DNA of 64,000 nucleotides from Megalobrama amblycephala (Eukaryota > Chordata > Actinopteri > Cypriniformes > Xenocyprididae): NCBI RefSeq assembly GCF_018812025.1, contig NC_063063.1, positions 8,994,442 through 9,058,441 on the forward strand, read 5' to 3'. A model generated the notes under the pieces. It was not told the DNA's origin and made no database searches. It was given only the letters and a program-made list of their open reading frames with translations. Below are positions 1 through 11,833 of this stretch, piece by piece. Within the stretch, counting starts at the first letter, position 1; every line of letters starts with the position of its first letter. Position numbers and translations under genes: made by a program.

Positions 1-937
1 CCTTAAATTGTTATCGCTATTGCTTATTGCTATCATTTAAATTGTTTTATTGCTAACATTCTTTGTTATCATTAATAATTCTTTGACGATAGTGGTCTGA
101 CAGAAATCAAGCATATAGTGTCAGTTCTGGCAAGACACGTCAGTCAAGCTTGCGTCAGCTGACACTCAGCTCAATCAAAACTGGGCTCTTTTGATTCAGT
201 GCAGCATACCGAGTCAAATGATTCCCAATTTTCCCATGTCTGCCATTTTGAAATTTGATTTAAAATGCTGTATTCTATGAACGCATAAGTGTATCGTTAT
301 GAAACTCTGTCATCAGGACCATGCCCTGAAGGAACATTAAAAAATGCTAATATATTTTGGGTAATTTTGCCTATTTTAATGAAACTGTTCTTGATAGATT
401 ACTTGAGTCACACATTGTCTCCTCACACTGACCACACTACATCAATTTGGTTACAGCACCACCAGGTCAAAAAGTGATAAGCAATGCAGTCATATTACAA
501 GTAATTGCCTTTAATTACTCATTGTTGCAGTTGCTCTGAAGCTCCCAGCTATGCTTTCATAACTCATGCTTTTTTTGTGATTGGCCCCAATAATTTCTAA
601 TGAATTTAATTATTATTTCAATTTATAATTAATTTATTATTATTATTATTATTAATTGTACTAAATGAAAATATAAAAATTACTGAATAAAAACAAACTA
701 AGAAATATTACTTCTGCATAATTTCTTTGTAAAATAAATAAATAATTTTTATTTGATCTTATTTTACATAACACCTGTAAAACTGCAATACTAATATTTA
801 TGGCCGTCTTAAGGAAAACCACAGGGAGTCCTTCTCTTTTGTTGATAAGCGCTTCTTATTACAAGTACAGGAAGATGATAATGAGCTGTCAGGCTTCACT
901 CTGAAACACACAATACATATATTTAAATAGCAGTTTT
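1..937. other. AT-rich non-coding stretch, left edge
   Basis: No coding exon is visible. A short TTA microsatellite lies near 636-655. The part around 800-905 resembles the protease intron sequence near 6150-6250, so it is probably the remaining intron of the upstream protease copy. Confidence 0.6.
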
Positions 938-1517
938 TTGAGATTTGACAATCGCCCAAGTTTATTTCAGACTCTCCATTGCAGTACTAACGTCAACCGT
1001 TGGACGTTGTACTTGGGAAGAGAAACCCAGAGCACATCTGTTGCCAACGCAAATGAAGTGATAGTTGGTATTCAGTCCATCATCGTCCATCCAAAGTACA
1101 ACGACACCCTTCTCAATAATGACATCTCCCTGATGAAACTGAGTCAACCTGTGAACTTCACTCAATACATTCGTCCGGTCTGCCTGGCATCCAAAGGGAG
1201 TGTCTTTCACAACGCCACAACCTGCTGGGCTAAAATCGGCAAAAAACGTGAGTGTCCCAAAACTATAATTCACAATTTAAAGATATTTGTTGAAGTATTA
1301 TTTTAGTTGTATTATAGTTATATTAATTATTGGTATATGTTCATTTTAGTTTAATTTTTAGTGTTTTTATTATGTGCGTTTGTCATTTTATACGTTTTTT
1401 TTAATTTTTTTTAAATATTTTTTAAATATTTAGTTTTAATTTATTTTTATTTCTGTCTTAGTTTTTAGTAAATTGTGTTTTTTTTAAATATTTATTTCCA
1501 TTTTTTTAGAGCTTTAA

Positions 1518-2469
1518 AGGTGCCCTCGAATCAAAAATTGAATTTACCTCGGCATAGTTGAATAACAAGAGTTCAGTACATGGAAAAGACATACATTGAG
1601 TTTCAAACTCCATTGCTTCCTCCTTATATAAATCTCATTTGTTTAAAAGACCTCCGGAAAACAGGCGAATCTCAACATAACACCGTCTGTTATGTAACAG
1701 TCGGGATCATTAATATGTACGCCCCCAATATTTGCATATGCCAGCCCATGTTCAAGGCATTAGAAAAGGGCAGCCAGTATTAACGTCTGGATCTGTGCAC
1801 AGCTGAATCATCAGACTAGGTAAGCAAGCAAGAACAATAGCGAAAAATAGCAGATGGAGCGATAATAACTGACATGATCCATGATAACATGATATTTTTA
1901 GTGATATTTGTAAACTGTCTTTCTAAATGTTTCGTTAGCATGTTGCTAATGTACTGTTAAATGTGGTTAAAGTTACCATTGTTTCTTACTGTATTCACGG
2001 AGACAAGACTGTCGCTATTTTCATTTTTAAACACTTGCAGTCTGTATAATTCATAAATACAACTTCATTCTTTATAAATCTCTCCAACAGTGTGTAATGT
2101 TAGCTTTAGCCACGGAGCACTATCAAACTCATTCAGAATCAAATGTAAACATCCAAATAAAAACCATACTTACATGATCCGATCCACGCATGCATGACGA
2201 ACATCTTGTAAAGATCCATTTGAGGGTTATATTAGCTGTGTGAACTTTGTTTATGCACTGTATAACTGCACTTATAGTCGAGAGCTCGGGAGGTCAGGGA
2301 GCGAGAGATTTAAAGGGGCCGTGCGCTGAATCGGCGCATAGTTAATGATGCCCCAAAATAGGCAGTTAAAAAATGTATAAAAAAAAATCTATGGGGTATT
2401 TTGAGCTGAAACTTCAGACACATTCAGGGGACACCTTAGACTTATATTACATCTTTTGAAAAGACACCT
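1518..2469. mobile_element. Non-autonomous TTAA-target DNA transposon, copy A
   Basis: About 950 bp bounded by AGGTGCC at the left and GACACCT at the right, each flanked by TTAA (1514-1517 and 2470-2473). The interior is the reverse complement of the element at 6334-7311. TTAA duplication fits piggyBac or Kolobok type elements; the superfamily is inferred. No transposase is visible. Confidence 0.7.
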
Positions 2470-2609
2470 TTAACTTAAAATTAAATAAGATCTAAGATCT
2501 AAATAAGATTAAGATTCAATAAGTTGTGGTCACATAAGCAGCCAAGAGATTGTGTTAGTGTGATGGTGGAACGAATCTTCCATTAATGGTGTTTCTGTTT
2601 TTTTTTGGT

Positions 2610-2680
2610 CTTGGCTGGTTTAAGCTGGTGAAACTGGTCTCCCAGCCTGGTGTTCAGCTGGTTTTTAGTTAGTTAGCTTA
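2610..2680. repeat. Short GCTGGT-rich repeat fragment
   Basis: Closely spaced copies of GCTGGT / CTGGTT around the exon 5 remnant of the protease pseudogene. The same motif family is found at 8700-8930. Confidence 0.4.
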
Positions 2681-3773
2681 CAAGGCTGAAAGACCAACTC
2701 TCTGTGTATGAAAAAGGTGTTGCCGGTTCCTCAGACACTTGAGGAGGTGGAAATCCCAGTTGTGGGCAGCTCACAATGTAGCTGCCATTATAAGACAGTA
2801 AGCGGTGTTACAATCACACCACAGATGATTTGTGCTGGGAGAACGAGCAAAGGAACCTGTCAGGTGAGTCAAACAAAAAAGAAAAATTCTGTCATTAAAT
2901 TTTTTAAGAATATTCTTTGGGCACTCTTTGTTTTTATATTGGCCTATTCATATATTTTTATATGGTAATCAAGGACTGGGATGTCAAGCTCCAAAATGAG
3001 AAACGACACCTTAAAAATATCTTGAAAGTAGTGCATATGACATTAATTACAAGTTGTAAAGTCGTGTAGTAACTTACAAGTCTTCTAAAGCCATTTAATA
3101 GCAATTGCATTAGGAACAGACCAAAAGTGTGAACTATTGTTTTGTGTCTCTCTATCTTATTTTAAAGTCGGCATGAAACTGAAGCTGCGATAGTCTTTTC
3201 TTCCCTATTGTGACAGATATGAACCGACTGAAAGGACTTCTTGAAAAAAATGTAGGGTGGGACTTGATTTTGTCCATGGGGAATTGATTGGATGATTAGA
3301 TGTTTGTGTTTTGCTATTGGTCGATCTCATGTGAGTGACAGGTTGTCCCGCCTTCACGCTATTAAAGATAACATCAGAGATGGAAATTATTTTGATTAAA
3401 TATTACGAGGCACATGAATAAAAAAAAAAAATGTGTGCGTGGATAAGTAATTTATAATAAATACTGTAATATAAATAGGAATCGTCAGTTTTGATTTCAT
3501 GGTGATTTTAAACAACCCTGCTGTTGCATGTTCACTTGTCTTGTCACGGACCTGGGCTGTGCCATAGAAGGTTTCCCAGAGGTGTTTTCGTGTGTCTCTG
3601 AGTTCAGCACTGAGAATGTTGAAGGAGCCGCCATTGGCTTTGTGACCTTTTCATCCAATGGCACAGACTGCAGCTTTAAATGCTTAGTCACACTTCACTT
3701 CTCATTCTACTCTAGTTTTATCATTCTCTTCACTACACTCATCTCAAACTTCCTCACACTCATAGTGCTTTAA

Positions 3774-5150
3774 AATTGACTCACACACACATGCAGCTCT
3801 GAGCTGACAGGTTAAGGGGAAAATCAAAGTGTGACAGAGAAAATACACAGTCAAATTTAGAATGTCTTGAAAAGGGCATAAAATGCTAAAAAGATTTTTT
3901 TTTCTTCTGTTTACCTTGAGCAGCTAGACTTTGCTGCAGATGCTGTAATGCAAAACCCAACTTTCTCCTCTGCCAGCTGTTCAAATTTATCTGTGTATAA
4001 AGACACATTATATAATAACGACTGCCAAAAAACTTATTTTGTTTTGGAAGAAAAAGGAAGTTCCAACTCTTAAAATATGGCTGACAGAGTTCATTGGTAC
4101 ACATTTACAAAAAATTAGATATACCCTACAAGACAAGATTTTGTTATTTGAAAAAGTTTGGTCCACTTTTATTTCTTTTCTGCAAGCTTATGTTTATTAT
4201 GCCTTGATTACCTGCTTTTACCACTGGATAGCACTTTTGGGTTTCTTTTTCTTTTTTCCCTAATATATTTATCTTTTCTGTTTAATTATTATTACATTTA
4301 TGTAATTTTTTCATGCATATTAGGATGTAAGTTTTATTTGTTTGCATTTAAAAACAAAATTACAGATTGAACAATAGATATTGTGTAAATGCCATTGGAA
4401 GGCAAGCCTGCAAGTTTGAGCCAAAACAGAGTAACGGCTAATGCTAACGCTCCGGCTGTGGCGGTACGCAGGGAAGGAGCTTTGAACGGCGGACACTGAT
4501 GTCACTGTCATTACACGATAGGCTGAGAGGTGCTGCACATGATTAAGTTAGCCGTTACGCTTTCTCCAATGGTAAGAGATACAGACCCTCTCATCTCCCT
4601 GTTATATACAATCTCTGCTAGGAAACACATGATAGAATCACATGAAAGGAAGCAGGAAACATGATTAAGGCAAATTACAAAATAAAAGACGAAAACATCA
4701 ACCAAAACCTAAATCAATGTGACAAATGTAAAGAACAATTAAATAGAATATCATCAAATCATTTCCAATCAAATTCTAGCCTAATTTTGTCAAGTTATGC
4801 AAAAAGTGTAAATGTATGTAAATTGTGTGTTTTTATAGGATATAAGTTGTGTTTTAGCTGTTACTGGCATCACCGTCTTTATGTGACAGGGGAGCCCCGA
4901 ATTTAGTGATTCAGGTAGTCAGGCATGATATTTTTATTGATATTTTATTTTATTGATATTTATGATTATTTTAATTCCCTTTCTGTGTTAAACTTTGAAT
5001 TATCATTGAGTATGAAGTGTGTTAGGCTATATAAATAAACTTGCCCTGCCCTGCCATACTTTCATCTATAGGAAAGAATGAGACGAGTCAAACCTGTTTC
5101 ATTAGATGAACACTTTGTGTATTTGTGATTGACCAGAAAGACACGTCAAT
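3774..5150. other. Intergenic DNA between the two protease copies
   Basis: No exon recognised. A small inverted-repeat element at about 4431-4558 has ends GTAACGGCTA and TAGCCGTTAC. The remainder is AT-rich single-copy-looking DNA. Confidence 0.5.
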
Positions 5151-5220
5151 TTAGGCGACACAGGCGATTTAAAGACAATGAAAGCCATAAAACATTTCTC
5201 TTTCACATTTCATTGCAGCC

Positions 5221-8200
5221 ATGGAGTTGTCAGTGATCTTGCTCAGCTTTATAGCCATGTTGAGTGTGGAGGGTAAGTTTGATCATGAGTATATTCAGTA
5301 TGTGTTTTTGCAGAGTCAAATGTTAATGTGAGTGAATTTTCAATGATATAAAAAGTTCCCATTTTTTGAAATAGTCCATGCAGTTACAGTTATGTTCTGT
5401 CATTCTTATGAGATTCACACTACAGAAAATGATTTTCTTAATCACTGTTTTGTTTTCCAGTATGAATATCAAAACATTATTAGAAGAAGAAGCATTTTCT
5501 TCCATTCTGTTGAACTGCAATTTAGGAAAACTCATTAAAAGTTTGAAATTGTTTGCTCTTTCTCCGCAGGCTCAAATGCACAGACATACGGTAAGAGCAG
5601 TACAAAATGAATCATATGCAAGTTATATTATGGTAATAGAGCTGCATGATTTGAAGACAACAAATGTAATTGCTATTTTTCTGATTAAACATTATTGCAT
5701 ATTTGAAAATGAATGATTATATAATGATTGCTGTGATTGTTTGTAGGGCTGCACTTGGCCAAGTTTCTGTCAATATGTATCAATATGGCTATAATAATAA
5801 TGATTATTATTATTATTATAATTATTACTACTACTTGTCAGGGCATGGTTCCAGCAGAGATGGGAAAAAAAGAGCAGGACCTATTCACAGCAGTTGTTTT
5901 AATAATAACAAACTAAAAAAATAAAATAAAAAATACACTACATATCGTTTCAAAGCAGCTTTACAGAAAATGCATGTGTCTACATTATTTAGAATGATCT
6001 GTTATCAGAGGTGACTGTATTTCACTGTAAATTAAAAAATTGTATTTAAGAAAAATAATATGATAATAACTCTTATTTTTATTTAAAATTACAATACTAA
6101 TATTTGTCGCTTAATTCTTTTATTAAACAAACTTTTATTTCGACGAAAAAACAGGGAGTCCTTCTATTTTGTGGAGAAGTGCTTTTCATTACAAGTATGG
6201 GAAGATGATAATGAGCTGTTCAGAACACTGCGTCGGGCTTCACTATGAAACGTGCACTTCATATATAAACCAAAATTTATTCAGACACCTTGAACATTTC
6301 ATTCATTAATACAGTTTTTTCACTATATTTTAAAGGTGCCATCGAATGTTTTTTTACAAGATGTAATATAAGTCTAAGGTGTCCCCTGAATGTGTCTGTG
6401 AAGTTTCAGCTCAAAATACCCCATAGATTTTTTTAAATAAATTTTTTTAACTGCCTATTTTGGGGCATAATTAGAAATGCGCCGATTCAGGCTGCGGCCC
6501 CTTTAAATGCGCACTCTCCGCCCCCAGAGCTCGCGCTTGCCTTAATCATTGCATAAACAAAGTTCACACAGCTAATATAACCCTCAAAATGGATCTTTAC
6601 AAAGTGTTCGTCATGCATACTGCATGCATGCGTCGGATTATGTGAGTATTGTATTTATTTGTATGTTTACATTTGATTCTGAATGAATTTGAGGCTGTGC
6701 TCCGTGGCTAATGGCTAATGCTACACTGTTGGAGAGATTTATAAAGAATTAAGTTGTGCTTATGAATTATACAGACTGCAAGTGTTTAATAATGAAAAAA
6801 AAAAAAAAAACGACGGCTCTTGTCTCCGTGAATACAGTAAGAAATGATGGTACCTTTAACCACATTTAACAGTACATTAGCAACATGCTAACGAAACATT
6901 TAGAAAGACAATTTACAAATATCACTAAAACTATCATGTTATCATGGATCATGTCAGTTATTATTGCTCCATCTGCCATTTTTCGCTGCTGTTCTTGCTT
7001 GCTTACCTAGTCTGATGATTCAGCTGTGCACAGATCCAGACGTTAATACTGCCTGCCCTTGTCTAATGCCTCGATCATGGGCTGGCATATGCAAATATTG
7101 GGGTCGTACATATTAATGATCCCGACTGTTACGTAACAGTCGGTGTTATGTTGAGATTCGCCTGTTCTTCGGAGGTCTTTTAAACAAATGAGATTTATAT
7201 AAGAAGGAGGAAACAATGGAGTTTGAGACTCACTGTATGTCATTTCCATGTACTGAACTCTTGTTATTTAACTATGCCAAGGTAAGTTCAATTTTTAATT
7301 CTAGGGCACCTTTAAAAAAATGGTAATAAAATATGACAAGATCTCAGAGTTAAACTGTGTCAGAAAAAAATTAATCTTAATTATGTCAGATAACACTTAA
7401 GCAAAACATAGTCAGGTCAAAGTGTCTGAATAATTTTTGGTTACACATTTTTTTTTTATCAATGTTACTGGTAGTCCACCGTATGAAGAATTTTGGGGTA
7501 TAATATGTCACAGTTTACTTTATTTTGCTATCCTCACTTACATAAATGAACTATAGTGTCCTGCACCCACTAGTAAAAATATAACAAAAATATCAAAAAT
7601 ATCTGAATAATTTTTGGTTTGACTGTATATTTAAATCACATTTATTTTGATTAATCGTGCAGCCTTAATTTGTCTATAAATCTATAATTTATTGTCTGCA
7701 GATTGTGGGGTAGCTCCTCTAAATACACGTATAGTGGGCGGCACGGATGCCCCTGCAGGTAACTGGCCCTGGCAGGTCAGTGTACATTACAACGGCGGAC
7801 ATATCTGTGGGGGAACCCTGATCCACAGCCAATGGGTGATGACGGCTGCTCACTGCATAATTTCGTAAGAAAGGCTGCTTTTTATCTTTATTATCTTAAA
7901 TTTGAAACTATGTTTCCATATGCCTGCTTGCAAATTTACTTTTCTCTAGCTTAAAGCAAATGTTTATTTCCAACTCTTCATTGCAACAGTACTAACGTCA
8001 ACCGTTGGACATTGTACTTGGGAAGAGAAACCCAGAGCACATCTGTTGCCAACGCAAATGAAGTAAGAGTTGGTATTCAGTCCATCATCGTCCATCCAAA
8101 GTACAACAACACCCTTTACAATAATGACATCTCCCTGATGAAACTGAGTCAACCTGTGAACTTCACTCAATACATTCGTCCGGTCTGCCTGGCATCCAAA

Positions 8201-10967
8201 GGGAGTGTCTTTCACAACGCCACAACCTGCTGGGCTACAGGTTGGGGAAACATTGGCAAAGACTGTGAGTGTCCCAAAATTTGTAATTCATAACTTAAGA
8301 ATATGTACAGGTATTTAATGTATATTTTAATGCATAGGACTTTTACAAGTTCTAACATGTAGAAAAACATAGACTATATGCAGATTTCAAATGTGTAGAT
8401 CTGACAGCCTGAGAACACCAGTGAATCTCACAAAATTATGTTTTATTAACAAAGTTCGGGTGTACTCTGGGTTCAGGCCACATTCTGAGCTGGGAGCCCT
8501 CCCCCCGGACAGCATGCCAAATACACATACTTTTTACTCTATTCGATTATATGCAAGTGTGAACTTGTGAAACCTAAAAATGTCAGAAAGCAGGTTACGC
8601 AACATACGTAGGTAAGGTCATGGATAAGGAAGCAGATAACCTCAACTTTTGGTTTAAAAAAACTGAGATCATTTTCAGGGTATTAAGTAGCCAAAGCAAC
8701 TTACACTTTGAACATAACCTGCTGATTGTTGCTGGTCCCCAACCAACATGGGATGCTGGTTACTAGTTTTCTGGATCCCAGCATGGGATGCTGGTTTGCT
8801 GGTCCCCAACATGAAAAGCGGGTGTGCTGGTGAACCAGCATAAGGCATGTTTTTTAGGCTGAGACCAGCTTGGGATCATGGTGTGCTGATGGACCAGCAT
8901 ATGTTGTCTTTTGGGTGCTGATATGATCTCACACATAATTGTTCTGCAATTAAAAGGTTGTCTTTTTTTGTCTTTTTTTCCCACAACTGGACATTTTCTG
9001 TATAATACAAATTATAAAATCTAACAAATACAGAACTTGTCAAAAAACATAATCTTGCATCATGCATGGTATGGAGAAAGAGAAAAAAAGGATTGCATAA
9101 GAAGTAGGTGTGTCCAGTAGGTGGAAATATGCACTAACACACCATTAAACAAAAGAAGAAGACAAAAGAAGTGAGCGTCTATATGTAAGCTGCCTGCCAT
9201 TTTAGAACGGTCAAAGCCGGTCCGTGAACATTCGAGAGCAAGTTTGTAACCTTTGTTAGACATGTATGAATATCTATATCTGCAATAGAATTCAGCTGAT
9301 GATTTTGCTAAACACATTACAACAAGACGAAGGCGTCCGCTAAAACAACATTAAAAAGTTACCATAGTAAAAGTAAACATTGAAAAATACCATAGTAAAA
9401 ACCTGTAATACTGAGTTAATACACATAAAAACAAACCAACACATTCTCACCTGTGGAAGTTTATTCTGTTTCTTCCTGAATTTAAATCTTTAAATCAATG
9501 TTGTGGCATTATTGATTCTTACTGTGAGTGACGACACCGTTCCAAGATGGCGGACTCACCGACATGTCTGGATCAGTCGAATGTGGCATCTATGTGTAAC
9601 TGTGTGTATTACGACCTGCTGGGACTCGACGTGAGACACACCGATCAGAGTGATTCCTGAACCTCAATCAGTTTTTGTTTGGTTCAAATTAATGGAGAAT
9701 ATCTTGTGTTTTTTCCGTGGTGCTCCAGCTGGAATACACAAGATAATCTCCATTAATTTTAACCAATCAAAATTAACCCACATGATCGATGCCTATGCAT
9801 GTGACAGTAAGTTAACATTGCTTTCTGGAATACATCCCTGGGGCCTATACCACAAAGCCAGTTTAGATGGCCAGCCAAGTACGTTTCAGTTTAGTTTGCA
9901 CCAACCCTGGTTTAGGCACCATGAAAGTGAGTTCTGAGACTTGAACCTGCGAACTTCGGGTTACAAGTCCGACTCTCTAACCATTAGACCACAACTTTCC
10001 TGTTTTATTCACATAAACGGACAAGAGATTAATGTGTTAGCATGAGGATGAAATGAATCTTCCATTTGTTACGCTGTGTTTCCTTCCTTGGCTAAACATG
10101 TCAGTCACACACAATCACTCTCTGTGTCTGTGTACGACAGTGTCTTTGCCGGCCCCCCAGAAACTTCAGGAGGTGGAAATTCCAGTTGTAGGCAACTCAC
10201 AATGTAGCTGCCAGTATAAGCCAATAGGTGATGCTACAATCACACCACAGATGATTTGTGCTGGGAGAGCAGGCAAAGGGATCTGCCAGGTGAGTAAGTG
10301 CAATGGACAAAGATATTAAAGTAATATTAAAAATAAAATCTGTTATTATCACCCCTAAGGTAAAGAATATCCCGGGCATTCATTTCTATATACATATATT
10401 TTTATATAGAGAATGATGACAAAAAGAGAAAACGACAAAAAACACCTTAAAATGATCTTGAAAGTAGTCTACATGTCTTAAATTATGTTAAAAGTTAGAC
10501 ATATAGTCTTCTGAAGCCATACAATAGCAATTGCGTTAGGGACAGATCAAAAGTGTGAACTATTCCTTCAAGTCTCTCTATCTTTAAAACAACCCTGCTG
10601 TTGCATGTTCACTTGTCTTGATTCTCTGTCTGCTCTCTGCTTCCTTCTGCAGGGAGATTCTGGAGGTCCATTACAGTGCAAACAGGGTTCTGTGTGGGTC
10701 CAGGCTGGGATCACGAGTTTTGGGACGTCTTTAGCCTGTGCCAGAGAAGGGTTCCCAGAGGTGTATTCACGTGTTTCTGAGTTCAACACTTGGGTCACGG
10801 AGAACGTGGAGGGAGCCACCATTGGCTTTGTGACCTTTTCATCCAACGGCACAGACGGCAGCTTTACATGCTCTAGCTCAGCCACACTTCACTTCTCATT
10901 CTACTCTAGTTTTATCATTCTCTTCACTACACTCATCTCAAACTTCCTCACACTCATAGTCACTTAA
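5221..10967 (+). CDS. Trypsin-fold serine protease, membrane/GPI-tail type
   Basis: Six coding exons join in phase: 5221-5272, 5570-5590, 7702-7864, 7990-8264, 10141-10289 and 10653-10967, giving 324 residues. Exon 1 starts at an ATG in good context (gccATGG) and encodes a hydrophobic signal peptide. Exon 3 holds the activation site RIVGG and the catalytic His in TAAHC. Exon 4 holds the catalytic Asp in NNDISL, and exon 6 holds the catalytic Ser in GDSGGP. The protein ends in a run of about 25 hydrophobic residues, typical of prostasin/testisin-like proteases held by a GPI anchor or tail segment. The residues before the Ser are GKGICQ, so chymotrypsin position 189 appears to be Gly with Ile at 190. 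Trypsin-like Asp189 is absent, and specificity is more likely elastase-like (inference). A strong pyrimidine-AG acceptor just before the ATG (5216-5218) suggests a spliced 5' UTR. The gene converges with aldolase. The exact orthologue is not resolved (PRSS8/PRSS27-like). Confidence 0.88.
6334..7311. mobile_element. Non-autonomous TTAA-target DNA transposon, copy B
   Basis: Same family as 1518-2469 but inverted, in intron 2 of the intact protease. Ends are AGGTGCC and GGGCACCT, flanked by TTAA at 6330-6333 and 7312-7315. Shared interior blocks include one around 6690-6760 whose reverse complement is near 2080-2120. Copies A and B sit in different introns and opposite orientation, so they inserted independently. 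Confidence 0.72.
8700..8930. repeat. GCTGGT/ACCAGC-rich interspersed repeat
   Basis: Repeated GATGCTGGT, GCTGGTCC and ACCAGCAT motifs in protease intron 4, on both strands, giving local hairpin potential. This resembles a small palindromic DNA-transposon relic common in cyprinid genomes. No coding content. Confidence 0.5.
9547..9630 (+). pseudogene. Isolated first-exon-like fragment, possible J-domain start
   Basis: An 84-base open segment starts with ATG in good context (aagATGGCG) and runs 28 codons to CTCGAC followed by a consensus 5' splice site (GTGAGAC). It ends in [10 protein letters not shown], resembling the start of helix I in many DnaJ proteins (YYDLLGV-type). It lies on the same strand inside intron 4 of the protease, and no downstream J-domain exon was found. 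It could be a transposed or duplicated first exon, or a chance match. The J-domain assignment rests on about eight residues and is weak. Confidence 0.35.
9931..9995 (-). repeat. tRNA-like sequence (tRNA-Thr-type SINE relic)
   Basis: The minus strand carries an A-box-like TGGTCTAATGGTTAGA, a TGT anticodon position and a B-box-like GGTTCAAGTCT at tRNA spacing. Acceptor pairing is poor, so this is more likely the head of a tRNA-derived SINE or a tRNA pseudogene than a functional tRNA. Confidence 0.5.
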
Positions 10968-11538
10968 AATTGACTCACACACACATGCAATTCTGAGCTA
11001 ACAAGTTAAGGGGAAAATGAATGTATGACAGAGAAAATATACAGTGGAATTAAAACATTTAAAGCTCCTGAAGTCTTTTTTTTGTGGTTAACATGAGCAG
11101 CTAGCATAGGCTGGTAGATGCTGTATAAACAACTTTCTCCTCTGACAGCTGTTCAAATTTAGCTGTGTAATGAAATATTTTTTTGCAAGCAACACATGAA
11201 TTGAAAAAATGTCATATTATAGTACAAAATTTTGATTTTAAAGGCAGGTTTTCTATAAATCTAGGTCATATATTTTTGGGCCTGTTGAGCACATGCCATT
11301 GAGATGATAGGAATCCTAACAGATTGTTTTCTCCAATTATATATTAGACTTTTCATGGGCAGGTTTATAATCATTAAATTAGTCAGTCTGTGATCTGAAA
11401 CAGCAAAGACACAGAACTTAATTGAATAGTTATACATTTAATATATAAAGTAATGCAATTTTCAACATTCAAAGTTGATGATACAGAGATCACAAACTTG
11501 TGAAGGCAATCAAACACTATGTGTTGGTATGTTGGTTC

Positions 11539-11544
11539 TTTATT
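11539..11544 (-). terminator. aldoa: Aldolase polyadenylation signal
   Basis: AATAAA on the minus strand about 290 bases downstream of the aldolase stop codon. The interval is a plausible 3' UTR. The protease stop codon lies on the other strand at 10967, so the genes are convergent. Confidence 0.6.
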
Positions 11545-11833
11545 CTTTTGCCAAAAGAAAATATATAGTGAAAAAGAAAACAACAGATGCAAAACTGTAA
11601 GGGTTGCAGCCACAGAAATAGGACGGATCAGTAGAATGACAGCATGAAACGGGGGCGGCCAAGAGGATGTTTGGTCAGTTACAATGATACTTACTTACTG
11701 TGACATCATTGTCAAATGACACTGGAAAAATGACTACAGGAATAAAAGTGAGGAAGGGTCACAGAAATGATTCATCACACTGTGTATGTGACAGAACACA
11801 GATTAGTCAGTAGGTGCGGTCAGTTGTGTTTTT

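Larger units (their letters stand above)
985..3773 (+). pseudogene. Decayed copy of trypsin-like serine protease
   Basis: Three exon remnants match exons 4, 5 and 6 of the intact protease at 5221-10967. Remnant 4 (985-1247) keeps the catalytic Asp context NNDISL and the CLASKGSVF stretch. It has lost 9 bases near its end, including the conserved TGWG segment. Remnant 5 (about 2727-2863) encodes VEIPVVGSSQC and MICAGR, but the normal 3' splice site is altered. Remnant 6 (about 3551-3773) has lost its splice acceptor and the whole GDSGGP segment, yet keeps the hydrophobic tail ([13 protein letters not shown]). No counterparts of the signal-peptide exon or the catalytic-His exon are found upstream. 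With no His and no Ser this copy cannot make an active protease. It most likely arose by tandem duplication with the downstream gene and then decayed. The part between remnants 4 and 5 holds a TTAA-type transposon. Confidence 0.85.

Noticed and set aside
9931..9995. Functional tRNA-Thr gene
   Set aside because: The A and B boxes are visible but acceptor-stem pairing is poor, so it is better explained as a SINE head or pseudogene.
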